This document shows positions 52,550-63,929 of a stretch of 64,000 nucleotides of DNA, piece by piece. Location: positions 1 to 64,000 of the forward strand of contig CAIMFH010000085.1 of NCBI GenBank assembly GCA_903840265.1. Direction: 5' to 3'. The DNA is from an uncultured Schlesneria sp. Its GTDB lineage: Bacteria; Planctomycetota; Planctomycetia; Planctomycetales; Planctomycetaceae. How positions within the stretch are numbered: position 1 is the stretch's first letter; each line of letters opens with the position of its first letter. The notes beneath the pieces are model-generated. The model saw only the letters and a program-made list of their open reading frames with translations. It did not search any database and was not told the DNA's origin. A program made the translations under genes and the position numbers.

Positions 52550-53788
52550 TCAGGTACTGGCCTTGGGCTCGGGGCTGGCGATCCTCAAGATACAGCGAAA
52601 GCCAACATCGGGAAATCCGCGGCCGATTTCACGGCCTTGACGCGACCATGCCGACCAATCGGCACCGCCTCCCTTGACGACTCGCTGATTCGCAGCCAAC
52701 GACTTCTTGGGACCACCCCAATTGTGAGGTGCCTCACCACTGGTCCCGGCCGCTTCGCGATACGCCTGATCGGAATACTGGTCGTTGCACCATTCCTTGG
52801 CATTGCCCGCGAGGTCATAGATGCCATAGGGGCTCATATCACTAGCATAGGAGCCTGCCAGCGTGATGGTGTCGGGCGTTCGCTTGTTCGGCCAGACTGC
52901 TCGGCCATCGCCCCATGGCGTTCGGAAGCTATGCGGCCCGCGAGCTGCCTTTTCCAATTCCAATTCCGTCGGCAGATCCATTCCACCCCACCGCGCGTAC
53001 GCCTGAGCATTCCCCCAGGGAACCCCCAATACGGGTGTGCGAGGCGGCGCAGTCGGGTTCAGTGTCGTGGGAACGGGCTTCTTCTTTTCTTTCATCTCGT
53101 GCCGATAGGTCTCGAATTGCTCGACGGTGACTTCGAAGACTTCCAGATAGTACGTGTCGAGATGTGCGGAGAATTCCGGCTGTGATTCTGATGGTCCGCT
53201 ATTCGTTCCGAACCGAACAACCCCAGCCGGGACAAGCGCCAAGACAGATGATGATTTCGTACAGCGAATTCGCAAGGGAAGGCCATCGTCAGAAAAACCG
53301 GCCTCGGGCAGGACTTCAAATCCCGCGGGGAGTTTGAACCCCTGCTTCAGTTGCCCCTTCAAATTCGTCGTTGCAGCAGCGACCGTCATCCGAGTTGAAT
53401 CGATGCCGCGCGAACCCGACTCGACCTGAAACACATCGGAGGAATTCGTGGCCGGGACACCGACCTCATTCGTGACGCTGGTTGCTGACACGTCGAAAAC
53501 GGATCGTGGGTCCGTTCCGGGGGGGAGTGGCTTCGCCGGAGCCGACTTCTGATTCGCTCCCTTCGGCTTAGCAGCAACATTAGGACCAGGTTTGGCCGGA
53601 GCAGGCACCGCCACCGGATTGGGGATCGTGGCGGGGATCATCTTGGGCTTCGCGCTGGGCTTGGGCGTGCCGCTCCCACAGCCAATGAACAATGCCAGCA
53701 GCAATGCCATGCCGATCGCACTTGCCGTGTTCGGGCGCGTGATTCCCAACCCACTTCGAACGTGCAGAAAAAGCTGCGAGAGTCGCAT
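52550..53788 (-). CDS. Formylglycine-generating-enzyme-like lipoprotein
   Basis: 412 residues. A hydrophobic segment ends in the lipobox-like LFIGCG (near residue 37), followed by a Pro/Ala/Lys linker. The C-terminal 190 residues are an FGE-sulfatase (SUMF1-like) domain: YYLEVFEVTVEQFETY, VPWGNAQAYARWGGMDLPTE, YGIYDLAGNAKEWCND, VVKGGGADW and VGFRCIL. Most bacterial members are not true formylglycine enzymes. Whether the copper-binding cysteine pair is present I could not confirm; only one cysteine lies in the right area. It may act on planctomycete sulfatases. Confidence 0.82.
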   Translation of the reverse strand: MRLSQLFLHVRSGLGITRPNTASAIGMALLLALFIGCGSGTPKPSAKPKMIPATIPNPVAVPAPAKPGPNVAAKPKGANQKSAPAKPLPPGTDPRSVFDVSATSVTNEVGVPATNSSDVFQVESGSRGIDSTRMTVAAATTNLKGQLKQGFKLPAGFEVLPEAGFSDDGLPLRIRCTKSSSVLALVPAGVVRFGTNSGPSESQPEFSAHLDTYYLEVFEVTVEQFETYRHEMKEKKKPVPTTLNPTAPPRTPVLGVPWGNAQAYARWGGMDLPTELELEKAARGPHSFRTPWGDGRAVWPNKRTPDTITLAGSYASDMSPYGIYDLAGNAKEWCNDQYSDQAYREAAGTSGEAPHNWGGPKKSLAANQRVVKGGGADWSAWSRQGREIGRGFPDVGFRCILRIASPEPKAST

Positions 53789-53854
53789 CGCGTCACTTTC
53801 TACAAGACTGTTCTGGAACGTTCGGAAGCGCCGAGGGGCGCATCCCGATTTCCA

Positions 53855-55852
53855 TTACTTTGGTTGATCGAGTGTCACTTTGAGTGGAACTTCCTGCTTG
53901 TCACGAACAACGACGACTTCCACCTCGTCGCCCCCTTTGAACTTTCGCAGTGCCGCGTCGAAGTCGTCGAGGTTTCCCACCGGATTGCCGCCAAACTTCA
54001 CGATCCGGTCCCCTCCCTTAAGTCCCCCCTTTTCAGCAGGGCTTCCAGCAGCGGCACCGCTGATCGCATACCCGGGCTCTTCATTGCCGAACTCCGGAAC
54101 CGAACCAAAATAAGGGCGGCTGCCTCCACGGGTCGGGTTCGCGGTTCCCTTCACTTCGACATACTGCGGCCGTTCGGATGTTTCGATCGTCGACTCAGCT
54201 ACCTTCTGTATCAGGTCGACAACGCGAGCAATCCCGTCAAAATTAAGGCGATCCCAATCATCCGTGGGTTTGTGGTAATCGGGATGCTCACCCGTAAAGA
54301 AGTGCAGCACGGGAATCTTCTTCGCATAGAACGAAGAATGATCGCTGGGCCCGAAGCCTTCTGGTTTGAAGATCAGCTTAAAGTTGTCGTCGCCATTGAA
54401 TTGCTTGAGATCGGGTTCCCAACGAGGACTGGTACCGGTCCCGTAGACGATCAACTTGTTATCGTCTTTCAGGCGTCCGACCATATCCATATTGAGCATC
54501 GCCACGGTCTTTTCCAGTGGAAAGACGGGCTCGCGGCAGTAGCGAGCGGATCCCAGCAAGCCCATTTCCTCACCCGTGAACGCGATGAAGACGATCCGAC
54601 GGGCCGGCTTCTTAGTCTTCGCCGCTTCGGCAAATCGGCGAGCCAGTTCGATCAACGCGACTGTCCCCGAAGCGTTGTCGTCGGCACCGTTGTGAACTTC
54701 TGTTGATCCGGGCGCGAGTGACCCTGCGCCTCCCCGACCGACATGGTCATAGTGAGCACCAATCACAATCGTCTCATCAGCCAATGGTCCTTCACCATCA
54801 ATGACCCCGATGACGTTGGAAACTTCGGTCTTCACTTTTTCCATCGACAGCGTGCCGCGAGCTTTCCAACCGGGAATGACAGCCGATCGCGGTTTGAAAT
54901 CGAGGTCAATTGCGGCTTCAACGTCTTCGAGCTTAGTCCCAGCGGCAGCCAACAGTTTGTTGGCGATCTTCTGCGTGATGTGCAGAGCAGGGGGGAGCGG
55001 TTTCGAATCGCCGTGCCCCGCATATCCAAACTTCATCAAGCCATCATCGTTCACAGACTTGCCGGCATCGCGAACCGACTTCAACTGATTGATGAGGGCG
55101 GTCAGCTTGTTGCGGGCCTCTTTCATCTTCTCGCCGTCAGTCGTGTCAGTCTCGACGAACGCCTCGGCCGATGTCGCGACCTTTTCATTGGCGGCGGCCA
55201 GATCGTCGCGTCGTTTCTCGACAGCTTTGCGAGCGGTATAGGTATCATTCACGAACAGGACTGCCGCCGCCTTATGAGCGGCCGCTTCGTTCATCTTCGA
55301 TTTCAGATCCTGGTGTCGCATGAAGGAATGAGCGGACTTCATATCCGACTGGCGCGGGCTGCGTCGCATGACGACCATCACCTTGCCTGCCACATCGACT
55401 CCTGCGAAGTCATCGTAGCCGTCGTCTTTCGCTTCGATCCCATAACCGCAGAAAACCAGTTCCCCCTCAAACGAACCGGTTCCGGCGAATGAGCCGGCTT
55501 CATAGTCCTCGCCCATTTTCAACTCGATGACTTCGTTGTTCGGGCCGAGCAGTTGTAACGAATTCGGTTCGGTCAGCTTGGCTCCGGTCGTCAGTTCGAA
55601 CTTTTGGAATGCCCCACCATCAACGCGGTCCACAGCGAGTCCGGCTTTGGCGAACTGATCTCGAACGTAGCCCGCAGCGACGGTCAAGCCATTGGTTCCG
55701 ACCCCACGACCTTCCAGCTCGTCGGAGGCCAGATACTTGGCATCGTCCAGTAGACGAGCCTTAACATCTGGCAGTGCATCGCCCAGCGTCGGAAACGTTC
55801 CCGCGAGCAACAGAACAACCAGACTGAAACCGACAGCAGCCGCACGCAGCAT
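53855..55852 (-). CDS. Secreted M28 aminopeptidase with PA and PDZ domains
   Basis: 665 residues from the ATG at 55852; the open frame runs further upstream to 56257, but the signal peptide MLRAAAVGFSLVVLLLAG starts here. A PA-type insert lies at about 110-330. The M28 zinc site is intact: GAHYDHVG (His near 367), NGADDNASG, FTGEEMGLLGS, NMDMVG and a later His in DHSSF. A PDZ domain ends the chain (ISGAAAGSPAEKGGLKGGD). It should cleave N-terminal residues from peptides in the periplasm or outside. Confidence 0.92.
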   Translation of the reverse strand: MLRAAAVGFSLVVLLLAGTFPTLGDALPDVKARLLDDAKYLASDELEGRGVGTNGLTVAAGYVRDQFAKAGLAVDRVDGGAFQKFELTTGAKLTEPNSLQLLGPNNEVIELKMGEDYEAGSFAGTGSFEGELVFCGYGIEAKDDGYDDFAGVDVAGKVMVVMRRSPRQSDMKSAHSFMRHQDLKSKMNEAAAHKAAAVLFVNDTYTARKAVEKRRDDLAAANEKVATSAEAFVETDTTDGEKMKEARNKLTALINQLKSVRDAGKSVNDDGLMKFGYAGHGDSKPLPPALHITQKIANKLLAAAGTKLEDVEAAIDLDFKPRSAVIPGWKARGTLSMEKVKTEVSNVIGVIDGEGPLADETIVIGAHYDHVGRGGAGSLAPGSTEVHNGADDNASGTVALIELARRFAEAAKTKKPARRIVFIAFTGEEMGLLGSARYCREPVFPLEKTVAMLNMDMVGRLKDDNKLIVYGTGTSPRWEPDLKQFNGDDNFKLIFKPEGFGPSDHSSFYAKKIPVLHFFTGEHPDYHKPTDDWDRLNFDGIARVVDLIQKVAESTIETSERPQYVEVKGTANPTRGGSRPYFGSVPEFGNEEPGYAISGAAAGSPAEKGGLKGGDRIVKFGGNPVGNLDDFDAALRKFKGGDEVEVVVVRDKQEVPLKVTLDQPK

Positions 55853-56094
55853 AATGGAGCTCTCGTAGTTAAGGAAAATCGCGTCCCGGATATTGTAGAC
55901 TCCCGGCGTGCGAACGTGAATGGACGAGGCGATTTGCGACAAACGTCGCGCTGCGGAATTCCTCAGATTCGCTGGACTTCCCGTCTGCCCGAGAATGTCG
56001 ATAGGCGTTGGAATCAACCAGTGCTTCACATTAACTTCACGACACCGACTATGCTCGTTGCCTCGCGTCCACACCACGACCAGGAGTTTCGACA

Positions 56095-57159
56095 ATGACT
56101 CAGCTTTCGCGACGAGAATTATTGATGAAGTCGAGCGCTCTGTTGGCGCTGTCACCTGTTGCCCTGGAGCTACTTTCGTCCGGTGCATCGGCCGCAGATC
56201 CTTATGCCGACGGCGTGCTTGTCGATGGTGAGCCGGCCGCGATGCAGCCTGGGTCATTTAGCATTGTCGTTTTGCCTGACACCCAGAATTACAGCGAGAA
56301 GCATCCGGACATCTTCCTCAGTCAGACGAAATGGATCATCGACAACCAGCAGTCACGAAATATTGCGTGCGTGTTGCATCTGGGCGATATCACCAACCAC
56401 AACACCGTGCCGGAGTGGGAAAACGCGGTGGCCGCAATGAGCGTTCTGGACGGCAAAGTCCCCTATTTCATGGTGCCTGGAAATCACGACTACAGCGAGA
56501 ACGGCGGCTGCAAGGACCGGACCACCCGATTGAATGACTACTTTCCCGTCAAGCAATTCCGTGATCTCGCCACGTTCGGCGGTGTCTATGACAAAGAGCC
56601 CGATCGGTTGGAGAACAGCTTCCATTTGTTTACCGCCGAAGGCCGGAAGTTCCTGGTGCTCGCGTTGGAATTCGGTCCCCGTCGCGATGTCGTCCGTTGG
56701 GCCAACGAAGTCGTCTCTCAGCATAAAGACCGCGAAGCGATCTTAATCACGCATGCGTACATGTATTTCGATGACAGCCGGTATGACTGGAAGAAGTCCG
56801 GAAAGGAACAATCCTGGAATCCGCATGCTTATCCTGTCGCCAAGGCCACGGAAGACGACGTGCGGGATGGCGAAGAACTCTGGACGAACCTCGTGAGCCG
56901 TCACGAGAACTTTATCATGACTCTGAACGGCCACGTGCTGCAGGACGGGTTGGGGCGGTTAACGTCAGCAACGCCGGGCGGACGCAACGTCCATCAGATG
57001 CTGGTCAACTTTCAAATGCGGCCCGCGGGCGGCGACGGTTGGTTGAGATTGCTCGAATTCCGAGCCGACGGTCACACGGTCCAGGTCAGCGACTTTTCAC
57101 CGACACGAAAACAGTGCAACCGCTCGAAGCAGAATGAATTCTCATTAAAGCTGTCGTGA
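56095..57159 (+). CDS. Tat-exported calcineurin-like phosphoesterase
   Basis: 354 residues. The N-terminus QLSRRELLMKSSALLALSPVA is a twin-arginine signal (SRREL). Metal motifs: LPDTQNY (D), HLGDITNHN (GD), VPGNHDY (GNHD), ITHAYMYFDD (H) and LNGHVL (GH), the full set of a two-metal phosphoesterase. The substrate is unknown; similar proteins are called 3',5'-cyclic-nucleotide phosphodiesterase or phosphatase. It is divergent from the M28 gene, with about 240 bases between. Confidence 0.9.
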   Translation: MTQLSRRELLMKSSALLALSPVALELLSSGASAADPYADGVLVDGEPAAMQPGSFSIVVLPDTQNYSEKHPDIFLSQTKWIIDNQQSRNIACVLHLGDITNHNTVPEWENAVAAMSVLDGKVPYFMVPGNHDYSENGGCKDRTTRLNDYFPVKQFRDLATFGGVYDKEPDRLENSFHLFTAEGRKFLVLALEFGPRRDVVRWANEVVSQHKDREAILITHAYMYFDDSRYDWKKSGKEQSWNPHAYPVAKATEDDVRDGEELWTNLVSRHENFIMTLNGHVLQDGLGRLTSATPGGRNVHQMLVNFQMRPAGGDGWLRLLEFRADGHTVQVSDFSPTRKQCNRSKQNEFSLKLS

Positions 57160-57310
57160 CCAGGCAGTGCCATTTCTTAAAACAAAACTCGGAGCAGAAA
57201 CGAGCCGCTTTCGACTCTGGCCTTTCTTAATCAAAGTGCAATTCACCAAACATTGTGCTTTAATTCTGACTTCTTCACCGAGTTTTCACTGGACGGGAAA
57301 GGCGGCTCTC

Positions 57311-57538
57311 ATGACGAAACGGATTCCGTTCAGTGTTCTCGCGGTCATGATTGTGGGAGGTCTGCTCGGATATCGCGTCGCCTCAGGAGAACGGAACAAG
57401 ATCAAAGCGCCGGTCGTGGCGACTCCTGAACTTGAAACCAAGCCAGCGGTCGCGACGTTACCGGAATTTGTGATCGATGACTGTTGCACGTTTCCGGGAA
57501 TGACGCAGGGCGATTTTCGCGACGCTATGCAGAAATGA
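57311..57538 (+). CDS. Small secreted or membrane-bound protein, unknown
   Basis: 75 residues from the ATG at 57311. A basic start and a hydrophobic helix (FSVLAVMIVGGLLGYRVA) are followed by a Pro/Val/Ala/Thr linker and a short end with DDCCTFPGMTQGDFRDA. The upstream frame to 57167 has no ribosome-binding site and reads unlike protein. No family is recognised; the double cysteine could form a disulfide or a metal site. Confidence 0.5.
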   Translation: MTKRIPFSVLAVMIVGGLLGYRVASGERNKIKAPVVATPELETKPAVATLPEFVIDDCCTFPGMTQGDFRDAMQK

Positions 57539-57750
57539 AGCGTGCAAACAGACGCGGAGAAGGAACTTGCTGCACCGCAGCAATAGATCACGTTAATCGA
57601 CACGTCAGTACGCTGTGGCCCTCCAAGCAGCGTGTCCGATAACAGCCTTTCTGACCAGAGACTCGCTGCTCGGTTGACTTCGCTTCAGCGATGCGCGAGA
57701 AGACAACTCTATTGCCAACTCGTGAATCCGTCTGAACGGAGCTGTCCAGC

Positions 57751-58662
57751 ATGATGACTATAAAAGATGCGTTGAACCTGTTCCGGATCTCTCCCGATTC
57801 TAAGGTCAAGTTGCGTGACCATAATCCCGGTTGGGAAGGGGACGGTAAGCTGCCCGAGGCCGAGCGCAAACAGGCGGCGACAGAACTGCTCGCGAAGAAC
57901 ATCGAAGAATTGTCGGATGCGCAAGAGCTCCTGTACGCGTCCAACACCTGGTCGGTTCTCGTGATCTTCCAAGCGCTGGATGCCGCAGGGAAAGACGGGA
58001 CTGTGAAGCATGTTCTGTCGGGGGTCAATCCGCAGGGTGTTCAGGTCGCCAATTTCAAACGTCCGTCGGTGGAAGAGCTGGATCACGATTTTCTGTGGCG
58101 CTGCGTGAAGGCCTTACCCGAACGAGGCCGAATCGGAATCTTTAATCGTTCGTACTACGAAGAAGTGCTCACGGTCAAAGTACACCCTGAATTTGTGCAG
58201 GATCAACGGATTCCTCATGCCGATCCTTCGAAGAAGAAGTTCTGGAACAACCGTTTCGAGAGCATCAACGATTTTGAACGACATCTGACTCGCAATGGCA
58301 CCCGCGTGCTGAAGTTCTTTTTGAACGTCTCACCCGAAGAGCAAAAGCGGCGACTTCTGGAGCGGATCGATGATCCCAAGAAGAATTGGAAGTTCGAGGC
58401 GGGCGATCTGGTAGAACGGGGCCACTGGGATCAGTACATGTCCGCGTACGAATCATTGCTGCGAGAAACGAGTACCAAGCAGGCTCCGTGGTACGTGATT
58501 CCGGCCGACAAGAAATGGGTCTGCCGGTCACTGGTGGCGACCATTCTGGCCCACGAAATCCGCCAACTGGATCTGCAGTTCCCTCAACTTCGTGAGGATC
58601 AACTGGAGACCTTGCAGCGCTGCAAACTGGAGTTGGAAGGCGAAGACTCGGAGGTAGATTGA
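57751..58662 (+). CDS. ppk2: Polyphosphate kinase 2 family protein
   Basis: 303 residues (start at 57751 or at the next ATG, 57754). P-loop QALDAAGKDGTVKH near residues 71-84, Walker B-type LPERGRIGIFNRSYYEEVL, lid RRLLERIDDPKKNWKF and AYESLLRETSTKQAPWYVIPADKKW are the full PPK2 pattern of the single-domain group. The enzyme moves phosphate between polyphosphate and nucleotides (ADP/AMP or GDP). Nucleotide choice and direction cannot be read from the sequence. A C-terminal acidic tail is present. It stands alone. Confidence 0.93.
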   Translation: MMTIKDALNLFRISPDSKVKLRDHNPGWEGDGKLPEAERKQAATELLAKNIEELSDAQELLYASNTWSVLVIFQALDAAGKDGTVKHVLSGVNPQGVQVANFKRPSVEELDHDFLWRCVKALPERGRIGIFNRSYYEEVLTVKVHPEFVQDQRIPHADPSKKKFWNNRFESINDFERHLTRNGTRVLKFFLNVSPEEQKRRLLERIDDPKKNWKFEAGDLVERGHWDQYMSAYESLLRETSTKQAPWYVIPADKKWVCRSLVATILAHEIRQLDLQFPQLREDQLETLQRCKLELEGEDSEVD

Positions 58663-59073
58663 ACTCTACCTGCCAATTCGTCGCGGTTGATATGAACTAC
58701 CATAGTCTGAATTTGCTGTCTTTCTGCTAAGAAACCGCGAGAATTCTTCGTCTCTGGTCGATCCCATCCCCGGCAAATTTGCGAATGGCTCCGTCGACGA
58801 GGTAAGTGAGCTAAGAAATGAAGGCTATTCCGGCGAAATTGATGCTCTACGTTGCGATCTCTCGACGTGAATTGAAGTTGTGGACCGAGATTCTATAATC
58901 CACAGAGGGGCCTTCGAAAGAAGACCCGTTGGATAGCGAATTTGAGCTTATCCGATACTGCCCGAGTTCCAGTTGGCCGAAGAAGGCGACAGGGAATCTC
59001 GGGCTTTAACATGATAGTTGCCAGTTTGTTGATCGCACCTTGAGCAACAGCAGCAGAGACTGCGTGGAGTTCG
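58663..59073. other. Gap upstream of the sdh operon
   Basis: 411 bases without a gene. The sdh promoter at 58872-58899 is in its second half; the first half holds nothing I recognise. Confidence 0.5.
58872..58899 (+). promoter_or_regulatory. Sigma-70-like promoter of the sdh operon
   Basis: TTGAAG (58872-58877), a 16-base spacer and TATAAT (58894-58899) match the housekeeping consensus closely. The predicted start near 58906 gives a 5' leader of about 168 bases before sdhC. No riboswitch was recognised in it. Confidence 0.6.
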
Positions 59074-59823
59074 ATGATGGAAACGGGCAGCGCTCGGCCG
59101 AAGGCTGGGCTGATTGATTGGATTGGACTCCGCTGGTTTTTTCTCTTGTTGAGTTCGTCGATCGGCCAGAAATTCGTGATGGGTGTCACGGGACTGCTGC
59201 TGTGCGGCTTCCTCGTCGCTCACCTGGCCGGAAACCTGCTCCTGTTCGCCGGTGCCAAATGGTTCAACGACTACGCTCACAAATTGCATGAGCAGTGGGA
59301 ATTCCTGATCGTTGCCGAAACAGGTTTATTCGTCCTGTTTCTCGCTCATATCTACCTCGCCTTCGCGACCACCTTCGGAAATGCGAAGGCTCGGGAAGAA
59401 CAGTACGCTGTGAAGCAGACCAAGATCAAAGGTCGCGTGATTGGGGCGAACTCCTGGATGTTCGCGTCTGGGGCAGTGGTGCTTGGATTTGTCCTGCTCC
59501 ATTTGACTGACCTGCGTCTGGCAGCGGACGGAATTAACCTGCGCGGGTTCAAGTACACGGACGATGCGTTCGGCAATACGCTGATGGTGCTGAAAAATCC
59601 GATCAGCCGAGCGGTCTATGTGATCGGGTCCATTGTGCTGGGCATCCACTTGTCGCACGGTTTCGCGAGTGCCTTCCAGTCACTTGGTTTGAACCATCCG
59701 AAGTACATGCCGTTGATCAAGATTGGCGGGAAAGTGTTCGCTGTGGTGATCGCAGTGGGCTTTGCCAGCATCGCATTGTTTGCCCCCGAAATCTGGCGCG
59801 GTTACGTGCCGGTTTCGCATTGA
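59074..59823 (+). CDS. sdhC: Succinate dehydrogenase cytochrome b558 subunit
   Basis: 249 residues with five membrane helices (MGVTGLLLCGFLVAHLAGN, FLIVAETGLFVLFLAHIYLAF, SGAVVLGFVLLHLTD, AVYVIGSIVLGIHLSHGF, GKVFAVVIAVGFASIALFA). The histidines in VAHLAGN, LAHIY, LLHLTD and LHLSHGF are the di-heme ligands of the Bacillus/Wolinella-type SdhC. It anchors SdhAB in the membrane and passes electrons to menaquinone. GGAG lies a few bases before the ATG. It is first of three genes; sdhA follows after 36 bases. Confidence 0.95.
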   Translation: MMETGSARPKAGLIDWIGLRWFFLLLSSSIGQKFVMGVTGLLLCGFLVAHLAGNLLLFAGAKWFNDYAHKLHEQWEFLIVAETGLFVLFLAHIYLAFATTFGNAKAREEQYAVKQTKIKGRVIGANSWMFASGAVVLGFVLLHLTDLRLAADGINLRGFKYTDDAFGNTLMVLKNPISRAVYVIGSIVLGIHLSHGFASAFQSLGLNHPKYMPLIKIGGKVFAVVIAVGFASIALFAPEIWRGYVPVSH

Positions 59824-59859
59824 TTTCGACTACGTCATTCGCCCGAGGATTTCTGCAAC

Positions 59860-61791
59860 ATGGTGACTGTCGCCGATACAGAGCTCGATGGACGATGCCC
59901 CACGGGTGACATTGCCTCGCGCTGGGAACAACGCAAGCGAGATCTGAAGCTCGTCGCCCCTCACAATAAGCGCAAGAGCACGATCATCGTTGTCGGGACC
60001 GGATTGGCCGGCGGCTCGGCAGCCGCGTCGCTGGCCGAAATGGGCTACAACGTCCTGTCGTTCTGCATCCAGGATTCACCTCGCCGAGCCCACAGCATTG
60101 CGGCTCAGGGTGGGATCAACGCCGCCAAGAACTACCCCAACGACGGCGATTCGGTCTGGCGATTGTTCTACGACACAGTGAAGGGGGGCGAGTGGCGCGC
60201 CCGCGAGTCGAACGTCTATCGACTCGCCCAAGTCAGTACGTCGATCATCGATCAATGTGCGGCTCAGGGAGTTCCGTTTGCCCGTGAATACGGCGGATCG
60301 CTCGCGAATCGGTCCTTCGGCGGAGCCCAGGTCTCGCGCACGTTTTACTGTGCCGGCCAGACTGGCCAACAACTATTGCTGGGTGCCTACCAGGCGATGA
60401 TGCGTCAGGTGGATGCGGGTCGCATCAAGACATTCGTTCGCCGTGAAATGCTGGATCTGGTTGTCATTAACGGAGTCGCTCGCGGGATTGTCACTCGCGA
60501 TCTGGTGACGGGTAAGTTCGAGACATTTGCTGGCGATGCGGTCGTGCTTTGTACGGGCGGCTATGGCAACGCCTACTACCTTTCGACCAACGCGAAGACA
60601 TGCAACGTCACCGCAAACTGGCGCTGTTATAAGCGCGGTGCTTACTTCGCCAACCCTTGCTACACGCAGATCCATCCGACGTGTATTCCCGTGAGCGGCG
60701 ATCATCAGTCGAAACTGACTTTGATGAGCGAAAGCTTGCGAAACGATGGTCGCGTGTGGGTTCCCAAGACCAAAGACGATACGCGTTCTCCCGATCAGAT
60801 CCCCGAGGCTGAACGCGACTATTACCTTGAGCGACGTTATCCGTCGTACGGGAATCTGGCTCCGCGCGACGTGTCATCTCGAGCCGCCAAAGAACGTTGC
60901 GACGAAGGATACGGCGTCGGGCCTTCGAAGAAATCGGTCTATCTCGATTTTTCAGAGGCCATTAAACGCGATGGCGAAGATGTCGTCCGCGCGAAATACG
61001 GCAATCTGTTCCATATGTACGAGCGGATCACTGCCGAGAACCCGTACAAGGTTCCAATGCGAATCTATCCGGCCATCCACTACACCATGGGTGGGCTGTG
61101 GGTCGACTATCATCTGCAAAGCAGCGTCCCCGGACTGTACGTGCTCGGTGAAGCAAACTTCTCGGACCACGGTGCGAACCGGTTGGGTGCGAGTGCTCTG
61201 ATGCAGGGCCTGGCCGACGGCTATTTCGTGCTGCCCTATACGATCGGCGACCACCTGGCCACCAGCAAGTTGCCGAAGGTGACAACGGACGCGCCGGAGT
61301 TCGGCGAAGCGTTGAACGCGGCGAAGTCTCGTGTGCAGGCAATTTTGAATGTGAATGGAACTCAAAGCGCCGAGCACTTCCATCGGGCGTTGGGTCACAT
61401 CATGTGGGACAACGTCGGAATGGCCCGCAACGAGAAGGGACTGATCAAGGCGATTCAGGAGATTCGTGAGCTGCGCGAATCCTTCTGGAAGAATGTCAAG
61501 GTGCTCGGAACCGGCGAATCGTTCAATCAGAACTTGGAACACGCGGGTCGCGTGGCCGACTTCCTCGAGTTTTCGGAACTACTCGCCTACGACGCGCTGT
61601 ATCGCGACGAATCGTGCGGCGGCCACTTCCGCGAAGAACATCAGACCGCAGAAGGCGAATGCGACCGGAATGACGATAAGTTCTGCCACGTGGCGGCCTG
61701 GGAATACCAAGGAGTCGGCAACGATTCCGTGTTGCACAAAGAACAACTCAACTTCGAGTACTGCCATTTGGGAACTCGAAGCTACAAGTAA
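59860..61791 (+). CDS. sdhA: Succinate dehydrogenase flavoprotein subunit
   Basis: 643 residues, in the range of epsilon-type and Bacillus enzymes. The FAD-binding [17 protein letters not shown] begins near residue 46. The flavinylated histidine is in [14 protein letters not shown] (about 83). Substrate-site motifs include [15 protein letters not shown] and the C-terminal [11 protein letters not shown]. It oxidises succinate to fumarate in the TCA cycle and passes electrons to SdhB. Between sdhC and sdhB, with gaps of 36 and 80 bases. Confidence 0.97.
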   Translation: MVTVADTELDGRCPTGDIASRWEQRKRDLKLVAPHNKRKSTIIVVGTGLAGGSAAASLAEMGYNVLSFCIQDSPRRAHSIAAQGGINAAKNYPNDGDSVWRLFYDTVKGGEWRARESNVYRLAQVSTSIIDQCAAQGVPFAREYGGSLANRSFGGAQVSRTFYCAGQTGQQLLLGAYQAMMRQVDAGRIKTFVRREMLDLVVINGVARGIVTRDLVTGKFETFAGDAVVLCTGGYGNAYYLSTNAKTCNVTANWRCYKRGAYFANPCYTQIHPTCIPVSGDHQSKLTLMSESLRNDGRVWVPKTKDDTRSPDQIPEAERDYYLERRYPSYGNLAPRDVSSRAAKERCDEGYGVGPSKKSVYLDFSEAIKRDGEDVVRAKYGNLFHMYERITAENPYKVPMRIYPAIHYTMGGLWVDYHLQSSVPGLYVLGEANFSDHGANRLGASALMQGLADGYFVLPYTIGDHLATSKLPKVTTDAPEFGEALNAAKSRVQAILNVNGTQSAEHFHRALGHIMWDNVGMARNEKGLIKAIQEIRELRESFWKNVKVLGTGESFNQNLEHAGRVADFLEFSELLAYDALYRDESCGGHFREEHQTAEGECDRNDDKFCHVAAWEYQGVGNDSVLHKEQLNFEYCHLGTRSYK

Positions 61792-61871
61792 TCGAATCCG
61801 TTGGAATAATTGAAGGTCGAACACCTGACAGTGGCGGCGAAACGGCTGCCCCGTTCAGAAAGTAAGTTCTC

Positions 61872-62645
<774 letters not shown>

Positions 62646-62703
62646 TCTGACTTCACAGGGGCCGCTGCGCGTTTACTCACGGATGTTTTTCGGAAGCAAT
62701 AAT

Positions 62704-63846
62704 ATGGAACCTTCCAGCCAGCCCCTGTTACGAACGCCCTTGTACGACTGGCACGCCTCACACAACGGTCGGATCGTCGAATTCGGCGGATGGGAGATGC
62801 CTGTTCAGTACAGCGGCATCGTCGATGAACACAATGCCGTGCGCAAGGCAGCGGGACTGTTCGACATCTCCCACATGGGACGATTGTCGTTTAGCGGATT
62901 GGACGCCGAACCGTTTCTCAGTCGCCTGCTGACCTGTCGCGTCGACAATCTTGTTGACGGTCAGATTCGATATGGCCTGGTCTGTCGCGACGACGGCGGG
63001 GTGCTGGACGATATCCTGGTCTACAAGATCGATTCATTGCACTATGGCCTGGTCGTGAATGCCAGCAATCGACTCAAGATCGTCGCGTGGATCGAGAAGC
63101 ATGCCGCCGAGATTGACCCGGCAACTCATGCGAAAGACTTTGAATTTGCCGACCAGACGACCGGCACGTCGATGATCGCTGTTCAGGGTCCGAAGGCCTT
63201 GGGAATTCTGTCGCGGTTAACTCGATCCGATGTCGAATTAGGTTCATTGAAATACTATTCGGGCTGTGCCGGCGAAGTCGCGGGGACTGAAGCTTTCATT
63301 AGTCGAACCGGATACACCGGCGAAGACGGTTTCGAGATCACGATTGCCGAAGGGGCTGAAGGAAGCACACGCATCTGGCAACAACTGCTCGATGCAGGCC
63401 AGGGCGATGGCATCGTTCCGTGCGGCCTTGGCTGTCGAGACACACTACGTCTGGAAGCGGCGATGCCGCTGTACGGCCACGAATTGCTCGAAGAAGTCGA
63501 TCCGCTAACGGCCGGTCTGTCGTTCGCAGTGAAGCTCGACAAGCCCGACTTCATCGGCAAAGAGGCTCTGGTAAAGATTAAGGCTCAGCCCAATCGACCA
63601 GTCCGAGTCGGATTGAAGCTTGCTTCACGACGCATTGCGCGTGAGCATTCCGAACTGTATGTGGGCGACCAGCGGATCGGTCAGGTCACCTCGGGAACAT
63701 TTTCGCCGACGTTGGAGCTGTCAATCGCCATGGGCTACGTTGACGCCGCTCATTCCGCAATTGGGACGGCGATCGAAGTCGATATACGAGGGAAGCGAGA
63801 AGCGGCCACCGTGGCACCGCTGCCTTTCTACAAACGCGTCTCTTAG
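62704..63846 (+). CDS. gcvT: Aminomethyltransferase (glycine cleavage T protein)
   Basis: 380 residues from the ATG at 62704. Family landmarks: TPLYDWHASHNGRIVEFGGWEMPVQY at the N-terminus, FDISHMGRLSFSG, VVNASNRLKI, ISRTGYTGEDGFEI (folate site) and GLGCRDTLRLEAAMPLYGHEL. It takes the methylene group from the H protein to tetrahydrofolate in glycine breakdown. No gcvH or gcvP gene is in view, although they may follow outside the window. I saw no glycine riboswitch upstream. Confidence 0.95.
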   Translation: MEPSSQPLLRTPLYDWHASHNGRIVEFGGWEMPVQYSGIVDEHNAVRKAAGLFDISHMGRLSFSGLDAEPFLSRLLTCRVDNLVDGQIRYGLVCRDDGGVLDDILVYKIDSLHYGLVVNASNRLKIVAWIEKHAAEIDPATHAKDFEFADQTTGTSMIAVQGPKALGILSRLTRSDVELGSLKYYSGCAGEVAGTEAFISRTGYTGEDGFEITIAEGAEGSTRIWQQLLDAGQGDGIVPCGLGCRDTLRLEAAMPLYGHELLEEVDPLTAGLSFAVKLDKPDFIGKEALVKIKAQPNRPVRVGLKLASRRIAREHSELYVGDQRIGQVTSGTFSPTLELSIAMGYVDAAHSAIGTAIEVDIRGKREAATVAPLPFYKRVS

Positions 63847-63929
63847 CTAACGCTGTGAATATCGCAGCGATCTGGATCACTGACTGCGACGCGGAGCGTC
63901 GTTTCAACAGCTAACAAATGGAGTCTTTC

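Noticed and set aside
54743-55492. 249-codon frame opposite the M28 peptidase gene
   Set aside because: Antisense shadow of a gene with an intact zinc site.
62646-62703. Glycine riboswitch before gcvT
   Set aside because: Only 58 bases separate sdhB and gcvT and no riboswitch core is visible.
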